From Tabrizicola sp. (GTDB lineage Bacteria > Pseudomonadota > Alphaproteobacteria > Rhodobacterales > Rhodobacteraceae): 64,000 nt of DNA. The stretch's first letter is position 1; each line of letters opens with the position of its first letter. The translations under genes were made by a program, and so were the position numbers. Location: assembly GCF_016793705.1 (NCBI RefSeq), contig NZ_JAEULO010000039.1, positions 124,001 to 188,000 on the forward strand, given 5' to 3'. The notes below the pieces were generated by a model that saw nothing but the letters and a program-made list of their open reading frames with translations, was not told the DNA's origin and ran no database searches. Positions 8,763 to 17,008 of this stretch are shown piece after piece.

Positions 8763-9097
8763 CAGAACAGCTTTCCTCCCTGCGGAACCTCATGCCCCGG
8801 CCCGATCAGCACGACCGCGCCGTCTTCGTCCGGGACGCCCAACACCAGCACCTCGGACTTTACCGGCCCGATCTGGCGCGGCGGGAAGTTCACCACCCCC
8901 AACACCTGCCGCCCGACCAGCTGCTCCAGCGTATAGTGCTTCGTGATCTGCGCCGAAGAGCGTTTCTCGCCGATCTCCGGCCCGAAATCGACCCAGAGCC
9001 TGTAGGCCGGTTTCCGCGCCTCGGGGAAGGGTTCGGCGCGGGTGATGCGGCCGACCCGGATGTCGACCTTCTCGAAATCGGCATAGGTGATGGTCAT
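8762..9097 (-). CDS. csaA: tRNA-binding protein, CsaA type
   Basis: A 111-residue stand-alone OB-fold protein related to the tRNA-binding domain at the C-terminus of methionyl-tRNA synthetase (Trbp111/CsaA). It opens with FEKVDIRVGRI and has the SSAQIT and VLGVVNFPPRQIG motifs of the family. CsaA homologues bind tRNA and were described as secretion-associated chaperones in Bacillus; either role is possible here. It overlaps proC upstream by ATGA and the 2-hydroxyacid dehydrogenase downstream by one base, so all three should be translated together. Confidence 0.9.
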   Translation of the reverse strand: MTITYADFEKVDIRVGRITRAEPFPEARKPAYRLWVDFGPEIGEKRSSAQITKHYTLEQLVGRQVLGVVNFPPRQIGPVKSEVLVLGVPDEDGAVVLIGPGHEVPQGGKLF

Positions 9098-9906
9098 TTG
9101 CCAAGCTCCCGTCCTCGGTCTGCTGCGGCCTTTACCGCGCGGCGAAGCAAAGGCGGAAAGCCGACTTCCGGGTCCATCAGCACCCCCAGCGCCGCTGCCG
9201 TGGTGCCGCCGGGAGAGGTGACGTTGATGCGTAATTGTGCAGCGCTTTCAGGGCTTTGAAAGGCCAGCTCCCCTGCCCCGCAGACCGTGGCGCGGGCAAG
9301 TTTCATGGCGACATCTGCGGGCAGTCCCTCGGCCTCGCCCGCAGCGGCCATCGTCTCGATGAGGTGGAAGACATAGGCGGGGCCAGAGCCGGAGACGGCG
9401 GTCACGGCGTCAATCTGAGCTTCACCAGTCAGTTCTACGACCTGCCCGACAGCGGCCATCAGATCGCGGGCAAGCGCGAAATCAGCGTCGGACACATGAG
9501 CATTTCGGCAAATCGCGGTAATCCCCCGGTCGACCATCGCGGGTGTATTGGGCATGGTGCGAACGATTGGGGTCTGCGCGCCCAGCACCTCCTCGAAGGT
9601 GGAAATCTTCGTCCCGGCGGCGATGGAGACGAAGAGCGTCTGGCCGTTGCCCAAAGCCTGCAAGGCAGGCAGCGCCGCGCCCATCATCTGCGGCTTCACT
9701 GCCAGCAGGGCCACGGCAGGGGCAGGCGGAACCCCCTGATTCAGATGGACTCCGCTGCCCTTCAGCCAGTCGGTCGGATTGGGCTCGATCACCCAGACCG
9801 ATGCCGCAGGCACCCCTGCCGCCAGCCAGCCGGTCAGCAAGGCCGTCCCCATCTTGCCGCAGCCAAGCAGCACCAGCCCATCCTGGGCCACGCGTTCCAA
9901 TGTCAT
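9094..9906 (-). CDS. proC: Pyrroline-5-carboxylate reductase
   Basis: The last step of proline synthesis: NAD(P)H reduction of 1-pyrroline-5-carboxylate. About 270 residues, the normal ProC length. The N-terminal Rossmann motif is LLGCGKMGTALLTGW, VRTMPNTPA is the conserved nucleotide-side motif, and VTAVSGSGPAYVF with TSPGGTTAAALG are the C-terminal family signatures. I chose the ATG with GAAGGGGG five bases upstream; an ATG 15 bases earlier would place this ribosome site inside the gene. It lies 27 bases after the YbjN-like gene in the same operon. Confidence 0.95.
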   Translation of the reverse strand: MTLERVAQDGLVLLGCGKMGTALLTGWLAAGVPAASVWVIEPNPTDWLKGSGVHLNQGVPPAPAVALLAVKPQMMGAALPALQALGNGQTLFVSIAAGTKISTFEEVLGAQTPIVRTMPNTPAMVDRGITAICRNAHVSDADFALARDLMAAVGQVVELTGEAQIDAVTAVSGSGPAYVFHLIETMAAAGEAEGLPADVAMKLARATVCGAGELAFQSPESAAQLRINVTSPGGTTAAALGVLMDPEVGFPPLLRRAVKAAADRGRELGK

Positions 9907-9933
9907 CGACACCCCCTTCAAACCGGGGGAAGG

Positions 9934-10437
9934 TTAGGCGCGCCCGTAGGCCTCGGCAATGGCGACTTTCATCGCTTCCGCCGGGGTCTGGTCGCCCCAG
10001 GACACCAGTTGGAAGGCCGGGTAGAAGCGTTCCGAGGCCATCACGGCGGCGGCGATAAGCCGGTCGATCTGCTCCGGTCCCGCCACCTGGCCGCCCGAGA
10101 GCACCAGCCCATAGCGCCAGACCATCAGCTTCTGCTCCGACCACCAGGTGAAGGCGCCGGACCAGACCATGTCGTTGCAGCGGTTGAGCACATCGTAGAG
10201 CGCGCCGATCTTCTCCTCCGGCGGCTCCATCTCGAAGGTGCAGATCAGGCGCAGGGTTTCGTCCTGTTCCGACCAGGCCAGCGTCAGCGAGTAGGTGCGC
10301 CACTGGCCTTCGACCGCCATTGCGATCTGGTCATCGGTAACGCGGTCGAATTCCCAGGCATGGTGCTCGGCCAGGGTCTCGACGATGTCGATGGGATGGA
10401 GGTCTTCCATCGCAGCGTAGTCTTCGGAAAGCGACAT
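9934..10437 (-). CDS. YbjN domain-containing protein
   Basis: A soluble 167-residue protein with the alpha/beta YbjN fold, related to type III secretion chaperones and to E. coli YbjN, which affects motility and stress phenotypes; the molecular role is unknown. It begins MSLSEDYAAMEDLHPIDIVE and has TYSLTLAWSEQDETLRLICTF in the middle. Two more ATGs lie 12 and 15 bases upstream, but GATGAGG is best placed for the start given. It heads the operon with proC, csaA and a 2-hydroxyacid dehydrogenase. Its upstream region contains two 12-bp direct repeats. Confidence 0.8.
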   Translation of the reverse strand: MSLSEDYAAMEDLHPIDIVETLAEHHAWEFDRVTDDQIAMAVEGQWRTYSLTLAWSEQDETLRLICTFEMEPPEEKIGALYDVLNRCNDMVWSGAFTWWSEQKLMVWRYGLVLSGGQVAGPEQIDRLIAAAVMASERFYPAFQLVSWGDQTPAEAMKVAIAEAYGRA

Positions 10438-10560
10438 GCCCGGCCTCATCATGAAGCTTCTGGTGGGCCGAAACCCACTAGAAACTGGGTATCTGGCAAG
10501 GATCAGCGTTTGCCCGACGCGACCCTTACTAAATATGGTGTGGCCAAAGCGGAAGTCTGT

Positions 10561-10602
10561 AAAGCGATTTCTTCCGAAAATAGCTGTGGAAAAGCGATTT
10601 CT
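10561..10602. repeat. Two 12-bp direct repeats upstream of the YbjN operon
   Basis: AAAGCGATTTCT occurs twice, with starts exactly 30 bases apart, about 130-165 bases upstream of the YbjN start. The spacing of close to three helical turns would put both copies on one face of the DNA, as for a dimeric or cooperatively binding regulator. The binding protein is unknown. Confidence 0.5.
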
Positions 10603-10678
10603 GCAGCCAGGAGAGTCTGGAGAGTCAAAGGCTTGGCATCTGGCGGGTGGAGAGCGGCGGCCCCTGCACGCGGAGGAA

Positions 10679-10710
10679 GAAAAAGGCCCCCGTGCGAGCC
10701 GCACGGGGGC
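10679..10710 (-). terminator. Rho-independent terminator of trpS
   Basis: A perfect 11-bp stem (GCCCCCGTGCG and its complement) with a 3-base loop. Read on the minus strand it is followed by CTTTTTC. It lies about 145 bases beyond the trpS stop and in the correct orientation for it. Confidence 0.85.
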
Positions 10711-10853
10711 GTGTCGGGAAGGTCCGGGCCTTCAGGGGCAGCGGGCCGGACCGGGCGATGGGGACAGATCGCATCTCCGGACAGCCCGGACGCTAGCCAC
10801 CGGCTGAAACGGGAATGTGACAGGCCCGGCGCGGGTGCGTCGAAAGCTGTGGA

Positions 10854-11921
10854 TTACTTTCGGCGCGAGCGGATCATGCCGGTGATGTCGTAGACCTGCT
10901 CCAGAATCGGCCGGGCAATGGCGTCGGCGCGGTCGGCCCCGTCGCCGAGGATGCGGTCGATCTCGGCGGGGTCGGCCATGAGGCGGTTCATCTCGCTGGT
11001 GATCGGCGACAGCTTCGCCACCGCAAGGTCGGCCAGCGCGGGCTTGAAGGTGCCGAACTGGGCACCCGCGAAGTCACGGATCACCTGGTCGACCGTATGG
11101 CCCGCAAGGGCCGCGTAGATATTCACCAGGTTCCGCGCCTCGGGGCGGTCCTTGAGGCCTTCGGCGGTGTCCGGCAACGGCGCGGGGTCGGTCTTCGCCT
11201 TGCGGATCTTGGCGGCGATGGTGTCGGCGTCGTCGGTCAGGTTGATCCGGCTTTGGTCCGAGGGGTCGGATTTCGACATCTTCTTGGTGCCGTCCCGCAG
11301 GCTCATCACCCGGGTCGCCGCGCCTTCGATCAGGGGCTCCACCACCGGGAAGAAATCCACCCCGTAGTCATTGTTGAACTTGATCGCGATGTCGCGGGTC
11401 AGCTCCAGGTGCTGTTTCTGGTCCTCGCCGACCGGGACCATGGTGGCGTGGTAGAGCAGGATGTCGGCGGCCATCAGCGAAGGGTAGGCGAACAGGCCAA
11501 GGCTCGCGGCCTCTGCGTTCTTGCCGGCGGTCTTGTCCTTCCACTGGGTCATCCGACCCATCCAGCCCATCCGCGCGACGCAGTTGAAGATCCAGCCCAG
11601 CTCGGCATGGGCACCGACTTGCGACTGGTTGAAAAGGATGGAACGTTTCGGGTCGATCCCCGCCGCGATGAAGGCAGCGGCGCCCTCGCGGGTCTGCTGG
11701 CGCAGCTTGGCGGGCTCTTGCCAGGTGGTGATCGCGTGCATGTCGACCATGCAGTAGATCGTCTCGATCCCCTCGTCCTGCTTTTCGACGAAGCGCTTCA
11801 GCGCGCCGAGGTAGTTGCCAAGCGTCAGCCCGCCCGAAGGCTGGATGCCCGAGAAGATGCGCGGCATGAAGGTTTTCGGCGTCTGGCCACCCTTCTGATC
11901 GGGCGAGACCGGGGAGGACAT
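10854..11921 (-). CDS. trpS: Tryptophanyl-tRNA synthetase
   Basis: A class I synthetase that charges tRNA-Trp. [18 protein letters not shown] contains the HIGH-equivalent region, and [16 protein letters not shown] is the KMSKS loop, a strong family match. About 355 residues from the start chosen, which adds 18 residues before MPRIFSG compared with shorter homologues. GGAG lies about nine bases upstream of this start; the internal MPRIFSG ATG remains possible. Transcription is leftward and ends at a strong terminator. It is divergent from the rhomboid-like gene, with only 80 bases between them for both promoters. Confidence 0.95.
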   Translation of the reverse strand: MSSPVSPDQKGGQTPKTFMPRIFSGIQPSGGLTLGNYLGALKRFVEKQDEGIETIYCMVDMHAITTWQEPAKLRQQTREGAAAFIAAGIDPKRSILFNQSQVGAHAELGWIFNCVARMGWMGRMTQWKDKTAGKNAEAASLGLFAYPSLMAADILLYHATMVPVGEDQKQHLELTRDIAIKFNNDYGVDFFPVVEPLIEGAATRVMSLRDGTKKMSKSDPSDQSRINLTDDADTIAAKIRKAKTDPAPLPDTAEGLKDRPEARNLVNIYAALAGHTVDQVIRDFAGAQFGTFKPALADLAVAKLSPITSEMNRLMADPAEIDRILGDGADRADAIARPILEQVYDITGMIRSRRK

Positions 11922-12001
11922 GAGGAGCGGCTCCGTCTGGATTAAGCTTGGAAACCCGCGTAATCGAAGGGGCAACAGGCGTCAATGATGCAGGACGAGG
12001 C

Positions 12002-12691
12002 ATGGAACCCGATCACAGCGCACCCCCGTTGAACCCCTTGCCCTGGGTGGTCTGGCTGCTGGCCTTGCCGCTGATCGCGATGGAGGTGGTGCTGTCCCTC
12101 GGCGAGGCCGGGGTCGTCGGCGGGCCGCAGGCGATCGGCTGGCGCTTGCAGGCGGTGGAGCGGTTCGGCCTCTTTCCGGAGCTCTTGAAATACCAATGGG
12201 CGAACGGCGGCTACCCGCTGGAAGACCTGCACCGGCTGGTGAGCTATGTCGCGGTGCATGGCAGCTTCACCAATGCGCTGTTCGCCGTGGTCATGGTGCT
12301 GGCGCTTGGCAATATGGTGGCGGGCGTCTTCCGCTGGTGGGGCGTGCTGGTGGTGTTCCTCGGCTCGGTCGTCGTGGGCGGCGCGGTTTATGGGCTCTTG
12401 GTGCCGGGGCTAAGGACGCAGCTGATCGGGGCCTATCCCGGGGTCTACGGGCTGATCGGGGCCTTCACCTTCCTCATCTGGACCAAGCTGGCGCTGGTAG
12501 GCGCTAACCGGCTACGGGCGTTCACGCTTATCGGGATGCTTCTGGCGGTTCAGCTGGTGTTCGGGCTTCTGTTCGGCGGCGGCTGGGACTGGGTGGCCGA
12601 GGTGACGGGCTTCGCGACCGGGTTCCTCTTGTCCTTCGTGGTCAGCCCCGGCGGATTCAGCCGCGTGGTGCAGATGATCCGTCAGCGCTGA
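12002..12691 (+). CDS. Rhomboid-like membrane protein, catalytic residues apparently lost
   Basis: A 229-residue inner-membrane protein with about six hydrophobic segments. The second segment region LVSYVAVHGSFTNALFAV matches the conserved rhomboid H-G-S-F/N stretch. Where active rhomboids have GxSG, this protein reads GVYG (Tyr149 for Ser), and the last segment, VAEVTGFATGFLLSFV, has no catalytic His. It therefore looks like a rhomboid pseudoprotease, possibly binding membrane clients without cleaving them. It lies between trpS (divergent) and murJ (convergent, stop codons overlapping by 10 bases). I am confident of the fold and less so of the loss of activity. Confidence 0.75.
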   Translation: MEPDHSAPPLNPLPWVVWLLALPLIAMEVVLSLGEAGVVGGPQAIGWRLQAVERFGLFPELLKYQWANGGYPLEDLHRLVSYVAVHGSFTNALFAVVMVLALGNMVAGVFRWWGVLVVFLGSVVVGGAVYGLLVPGLRTQLIGAYPGVYGLIGAFTFLIWTKLALVGANRLRAFTLIGMLLAVQLVFGLLFGGGWDWVAEVTGFATGFLLSFVVSPGGFSRVVQMIRQR

Positions 12692-12694
12692 CGG
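12679..12694. other. 16-bp palindrome spanning the overlapping stops of the rhomboid and murJ genes
   Basis: CCGTCAGCGCTGACGG is a perfect palindrome lying exactly where the two convergent genes overlap. Because of the symmetry both proteins end in Arg-Gln-Arg followed by TGA. No T-run follows on either side, so it is a poor intrinsic terminator. Confidence 0.7.
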
Positions 12695-14226
12695 CTGAGC
12701 GCCTTCAGGTCCGACAGGCGAACGGCCTTTAGCAAGACCGCAGCAAGGGCGTAGCTGGCCATGCCGAGCGCGATGAGGAGCGCCAGGGCAAGGATGCGGT
12801 AGGCCTTCGCCTCCAGCATCGGCTGCAACAGCGCCCAGCCGCCCCAGAGCGCAGCGCCCATCAGGGCCGAGGCGGCGGCGATGCGCCAGAAGCGCGTGAG
12901 GAAGCGGGCGTCGAAGCGCGTTTCCTCGCCCAAGCGGCGGGCGCCCCACCAGAGCTGGCCGACCATGACCCAGGCGGAAAGCGTGGTGGCCCAGGCGGCG
13001 GCGGAGAAGCCGATGAAGGGCATCAGCCCGAAGGCGAGGGCCGCGTTCAGCACCATCGACCAGATTGCATAGCGGAACGGGCTGCGGGTGTCCTCGCGGG
13101 CGTAGAACAGCGGTTGCAGGGCCTTTTGAAGGACAAAGGCGGGAAGGCCGAGGCCGTAGATCGCCAGGGCCAGGGCGGTGGCGGCGGTGTCCTCGGCGTC
13201 GAAAAGCCCGCGCTGGTAAAGGACTTCAGTGATCGGCAGGGCGATGACCACCAGCGCCACGGCGGCGGGCAGGGTCAGGAGAAGGGCGAATTCCGTGCCC
13301 CGGTTGAAGGCCTCGCGCCCCCCGGCGTGATCCCCGGCGTGCAGGCGCCGGGAAAGCTCGGGCAGGAGAACGGTGCCGACGGCAATGGCAACGACGCCGA
13401 GAGGAAGCTGGTACAGCCGGTCGGCATAGACCAGCCAGGAAATCGCGCCCTCGGTCCCGGAGGCAACCTGCCGCGAGACGAGGAGGTTGATCTGCACCAC
13501 GCCCCCCACCAGCAGGGCAGGCCCCATGTTGACCATCAGGCGCTTGAAATCCGGGGTCAGCTGCGGCCAGCGCAGGCGGGGGACAAAACCGATGCGGCGG
13601 GCGGCGTACATGGTCCAGAGCAGCTGCGCGATGCCGGTGACGGGGGTGGTCCAGGCCAGCGTCAACCCCATGTCCCAGCCCATCCGGTTGGCCAGCAGCA
13701 TGGCAGCGATGAAGACGAGGTTCATCAGCACGGGCACGGCCCCGGCCTCGGCGAAATGGCCGTGGGCGTTCAGGATGCCGGAGAGGAGGGCGAAGAGCGA
13801 GATGAAGCCGATGTAGCAGAAGGTGATCCGTCCGAAGTCCACCGCCATGTCGAAGCGCCCGTCGCCGACGAAGCCCGCGGCCATCGCCCAGACCAGGAGC
13901 GGCATGGCAAGCGTGCCGATCAGGGTGAAGACGATCAGGAAGGCGGTCAGGCCAGAAAAGGCGTTCTGCGCGAAATCCTCGGCATCCTCGCCCGCTTCCA
14001 GCTTCTTGGCGTAAAGCGGCACGAAGGCCTGGTTGAAGGCCCCCTCGGCGAAGAAGCGGCGGAACATGTTCGGCAGGCTGAAGGCCACGTTGAACGCATC
14101 CGCCACCGGCCCCGCGCCCAGATAGGCGGCCATCATCAGCTCGCGCACCAGCCCGGCCCCGCGCGAGACCAGCGTCCAGCCGCCCAGCGCCACGATGCTG
14201 CGGATCATCCCGCGCGAACTGCTCAT
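12682..14226 (-). CDS. murJ: Lipid II flippase MurJ
   Basis: A 514-residue polytopic inner-membrane protein of the MOP superfamily that moves lipid II across the membrane for peptidoglycan synthesis. About 14 hydrophobic segments are visible. SRGAGLVRELMMAAYLGAG near the N-terminus and NMFRRFFAEGAFNQAFVP are the MurJ/MviN signatures, including the Arg residues of the central cavity. The start overlaps the glnD stop by ATGA, so the two are coupled. The 3' end overlaps the convergent rhomboid-like gene. Confidence 0.95.
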   Translation of the reverse strand: MSSSRGMIRSIVALGGWTLVSRGAGLVRELMMAAYLGAGPVADAFNVAFSLPNMFRRFFAEGAFNQAFVPLYAKKLEAGEDAEDFAQNAFSGLTAFLIVFTLIGTLAMPLLVWAMAAGFVGDGRFDMAVDFGRITFCYIGFISLFALLSGILNAHGHFAEAGAVPVLMNLVFIAAMLLANRMGWDMGLTLAWTTPVTGIAQLLWTMYAARRIGFVPRLRWPQLTPDFKRLMVNMGPALLVGGVVQINLLVSRQVASGTEGAISWLVYADRLYQLPLGVVAIAVGTVLLPELSRRLHAGDHAGGREAFNRGTEFALLLTLPAAVALVVIALPITEVLYQRGLFDAEDTAATALALAIYGLGLPAFVLQKALQPLFYAREDTRSPFRYAIWSMVLNAALAFGLMPFIGFSAAAWATTLSAWVMVGQLWWGARRLGEETRFDARFLTRFWRIAAASALMGAALWGGWALLQPMLEAKAYRILALALLIALGMASYALAAVLLKAVRLSDLKALSRQR

Positions 14227-16991
14227 GCGCTCGCCCTTTCCGCCCCTTCCGCGATGGCCTGGCGCAGCTTCTTCTCCAAGGCCTCCTGCCGGTGCTTCTG
14301 GTGCAGTTTCAACCCGAACATATCCTTGACGTAGAAGGTGTCGACCACCTGCGCGCCATAGGTCGCGATCACGGCGCTGGCGATGTAGATGTTGTTCACC
14401 GCCAAGGTCCGGGTGAGGTCATACAGCAGGCCCGGCCGGTCGCGGGTATCGACCTCGATGATGGTGTAGATCTCGGAGCCTTCGTTGTCGAAGGTGATGT
14501 GGGTGGGAAAGCGGAATTCGCGTTCGCGTTTCTTGATCTTGTCGCGGTCCTTCAGCGCCTCGCGCGCCACCACCTCGCCCCTGAGAGTCTTGTCAATCAT
14601 CTGACGCAGGCGCGGCAGTCGGGCGACCTCGTAGGGATGGCCCTCGATGTCCTGCACCCAGAAGACGGCGGTCGCGTAGCCGTCCTTCGAGGTATAGGTA
14701 CGGGCGTCCACCACATTGGCGCCGACCAGCGCCAGGGCACCCGCAAGGCGGCTGAAGATGCCGGGATGGTCTGCCAGCGCGAAACAGGCGCGGGTGGCGT
14801 CGCGGTCGGCGTCGGGGTGCAGGTCGATGTGGATCTCGTCGTCGCCGAGGCCCTGGAGGAGACGCGCGAAGACCTCATGCGTGTCGGTCGACAAGCCCTG
14901 CCAGTAGGGCACGTAGTGGCGGGTCAGCTCATGCTCCAGCGCCGCCTCGTCCCAGCCCGCCAGCCGCTCGGCCAGGGCGCGGGTCGCTTCCTCTTGCCGG
15001 TTCTCGCGGTTGACGGTTTCCAGACCGCCCTCCAGCGCATCGGCGGTCTGCTTGTAGAGCTGGCGCAGCAGCATGGCCTTCCAGTTGTTCCAGGTGCCCG
15101 GCCCCACCCCCCGGATGTCACAGACCGTCAGCACTGTCAGCAGGTCCAGCCGCTTGCGCGTCCTCACCGCCTTGGCGAAATCGCGCACCGTGCGTGGATC
15201 GCCGATATCGCGCTTCTGCGCCATGTCGGACATCAGCAGGTGATAGCGCACCAGCCATTCCACCGTCTCGCATTCCTCGGAGTCCAGCCCCAGCCGCGGG
15301 CAGACCCGCCGAGCGATCTGCGCGCCGAGGATGGAATGGTCCTCGGGTCGGCCCTTGCCTATGTCGTGGAGGAGCAGCGCCACATAGAGCACCCGCCGGT
15401 TTATCCCCTCCTTCAGGATCGAGGAGGACAAGGGCAGGTCCTCGACCAGCTCGCCGCGCTCGATCTGGGCAAGGCAGGAGATGGTCTGGATGATGTGCTC
15501 ATCCACCGTGTAGTGGTGGTAGACGTTGAACTGCATCATCGCGACAATCGGCTCGAACTCCGGGATGAAGGCAGACAGCACCCCCAACTCGTTCATCCGG
15601 CGCAAGGAGCGTTCGGGGTTCCCATGCTTGAGCAGCAGGTCGAGGAAGATGCGCTGCGCCTCGGGGTCCTCGCGCATGTCGTCGTCAATCAGGTCGAGAT
15701 GCGAGGTCACGATCCGCATGACGTTCGGGTGCAAGAGGTATTTGGTCCGCAGCCCTTCCTCGAAGACGCGCAAGAGGTTCAGCTTGTCCTTCAGGAACTC
15801 TTGCGGGTCCTTCACGTCGATCCGGCCCTGCACCAGCTTGTAGCCGGGCTTGACCCGCTTGGTCAGCTTGAACAGGCCGAAAAGCGAAGCCTCGCGCTTG
15901 GCGTGGCGGGCTTCCAGCTCCGTCAGGAAGATGCGGGTCAGCTCGCCCACCCGGGTGGCCAGGCGGAAGTAGTCCTGCATGAAATGCTCGACCGCCCGGC
16001 GCCCGCCCGCATCGCGATAGCCCATCCGCGCCGCCACCTCGACCTGAAGGTCGAAGGTCAGCGTGTCGGTCGCTCGGCCGGTGATGTAGTGCAGGTGGCA
16101 GCGCACCGCCCAGAGGAAGTCCTCGGCCTCGGCAAAACCGTCGAATTCCTCGCGCGACAGAAGCCCCGCTCCGACCAGCCCCTCGGATGAAGGCACCCGG
16201 TGCAGATATTTCCCGATCCAGTACAGCGTCTGCAGGTCGCGAAGACCTCCCTTGCCCTCCTTCACGTTCGGCTCCAACACATAGCGCTGGCCGCCCTGCC
16301 GCTTGTGCCGCTCGGCCCGTTCGGCCAGCTTCGACTCGATGAACTCGGGGCCGGAATTCCGGAACAGCTCTCCCCAGAGCCTTGTGTCCAGCTCTTCGGC
16401 CAAGGGCGCATGGCCGCAGATGAAACGATGCTCCAGAAGCGCAGTGCGGATGGTGATGTCCTCGCGCCCGAGGCGGACGCAGTCCTTCACCGTGCGGCTG
16501 GAATGGCCGACCTTCAGCTTCAGGTCCCAGAGCATGTAGAGCATCGTCTCGATGACGCTCTCCGCCCAAGGCGTGATCTTCCACGGCGTCAGGAACAACA
16601 GATCGACATCCGACTGCGGCGCCATCTCGGCCCGGCCATAGCCGCCGACGCCGAGGACGGCGATGCGCTCGGCCTCGGTCGGGTTCGCCAGGGGATGCAG
16701 GCGCATGGCCGCAGCCAGCGTCACCTGCACCAGCACGTCGGTCAGGCCCGCCTGCGCCGAGATCAGCGCGCGGGACTGGCGGGGGGATCGCAGGAAGGCG
16801 GCCTCGAACGCGGCGGCGGCCTCGGTCTTGGCGGCTTGCAGGTCCTGCACCACCAAGGCGCGGGCCGCCTTCTGGTCTGCGGTATCGCGCAGGCTTGACA
16901 GCACCTTGGCCGTCAATTCCGCCGCATCCGGAAGCGGATAGCCGACAGGGGCCGCAACGGGAAGAGCTTCAGCCTCGACCGGCCCTGCCAC
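14223..16991 (-). CDS. glnD: [Protein-PII] uridylyltransferase / uridylyl-removing enzyme
   Basis: A bifunctional nitrogen sensor that uridylylates PII under nitrogen limitation and removes UMP when glutamine is plentiful. 922 residues, the normal alphaproteobacterial length. Domains in order: nucleotidyltransferase with GVGGYGRAEMAPQSDVDLLF (GG and DxD motifs), a helical linker, an HD hydrolase domain with LLLHDIGKGRPEDHS, and two C-terminal ACT domains, the second beginning around IIEVDTRDRPGLLYDLTRT, which bind glutamine. It is coupled to murJ downstream and starts 17 bases after the LpoA-like gene. No frameshift or missing motif is seen. Confidence 0.96.
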   Translation of the reverse strand: MAGPVEAEALPVAAPVGYPLPDAAELTAKVLSSLRDTADQKAARALVVQDLQAAKTEAAAAFEAAFLRSPRQSRALISAQAGLTDVLVQVTLAAAMRLHPLANPTEAERIAVLGVGGYGRAEMAPQSDVDLLFLTPWKITPWAESVIETMLYMLWDLKLKVGHSSRTVKDCVRLGREDITIRTALLEHRFICGHAPLAEELDTRLWGELFRNSGPEFIESKLAERAERHKRQGGQRYVLEPNVKEGKGGLRDLQTLYWIGKYLHRVPSSEGLVGAGLLSREEFDGFAEAEDFLWAVRCHLHYITGRATDTLTFDLQVEVAARMGYRDAGGRRAVEHFMQDYFRLATRVGELTRIFLTELEARHAKREASLFGLFKLTKRVKPGYKLVQGRIDVKDPQEFLKDKLNLLRVFEEGLRTKYLLHPNVMRIVTSHLDLIDDDMREDPEAQRIFLDLLLKHGNPERSLRRMNELGVLSAFIPEFEPIVAMMQFNVYHHYTVDEHIIQTISCLAQIERGELVEDLPLSSSILKEGINRRVLYVALLLHDIGKGRPEDHSILGAQIARRVCPRLGLDSEECETVEWLVRYHLLMSDMAQKRDIGDPRTVRDFAKAVRTRKRLDLLTVLTVCDIRGVGPGTWNNWKAMLLRQLYKQTADALEGGLETVNRENRQEEATRALAERLAGWDEAALEHELTRHYVPYWQGLSTDTHEVFARLLQGLGDDEIHIDLHPDADRDATRACFALADHPGIFSRLAGALALVGANVVDARTYTSKDGYATAVFWVQDIEGHPYEVARLPRLRQMIDKTLRGEVVAREALKDRDKIKKREREFRFPTHITFDNEGSEIYTIIEVDTRDRPGLLYDLTRTLAVNNIYIASAVIATYGAQVVDTFYVKDMFGLKLHQKHRQEALEKKLRQAIAEGAERASA

Positions 16992-17008
16992 GATGGGGAA
17001 ACCCGCGC

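Larger units (their letters stand above)
10438..10853. other. 416-bp non-coding region between trpS and the YbjN gene
   Basis: No convincing gene. It holds the trpS terminator, a pair of 12-bp direct repeats and an AT-richer stretch that probably contains the promoter for the leftward YbjN operon. Frames running through it lack ribosome sites and have composition unlike the real genes. The 140 bases between the trpS stop and its terminator are GC-rich; I cannot exclude a 3'-UTR-derived small RNA there. Confidence 0.6.

Noticed and set aside
10711-10853. Small RNA gene between trpS and its terminator
   Set aside because: No separate promoter or conserved structure can be seen. The region is better explained as the trpS 3' untranslated region, though a processed RNA cannot be ruled out.
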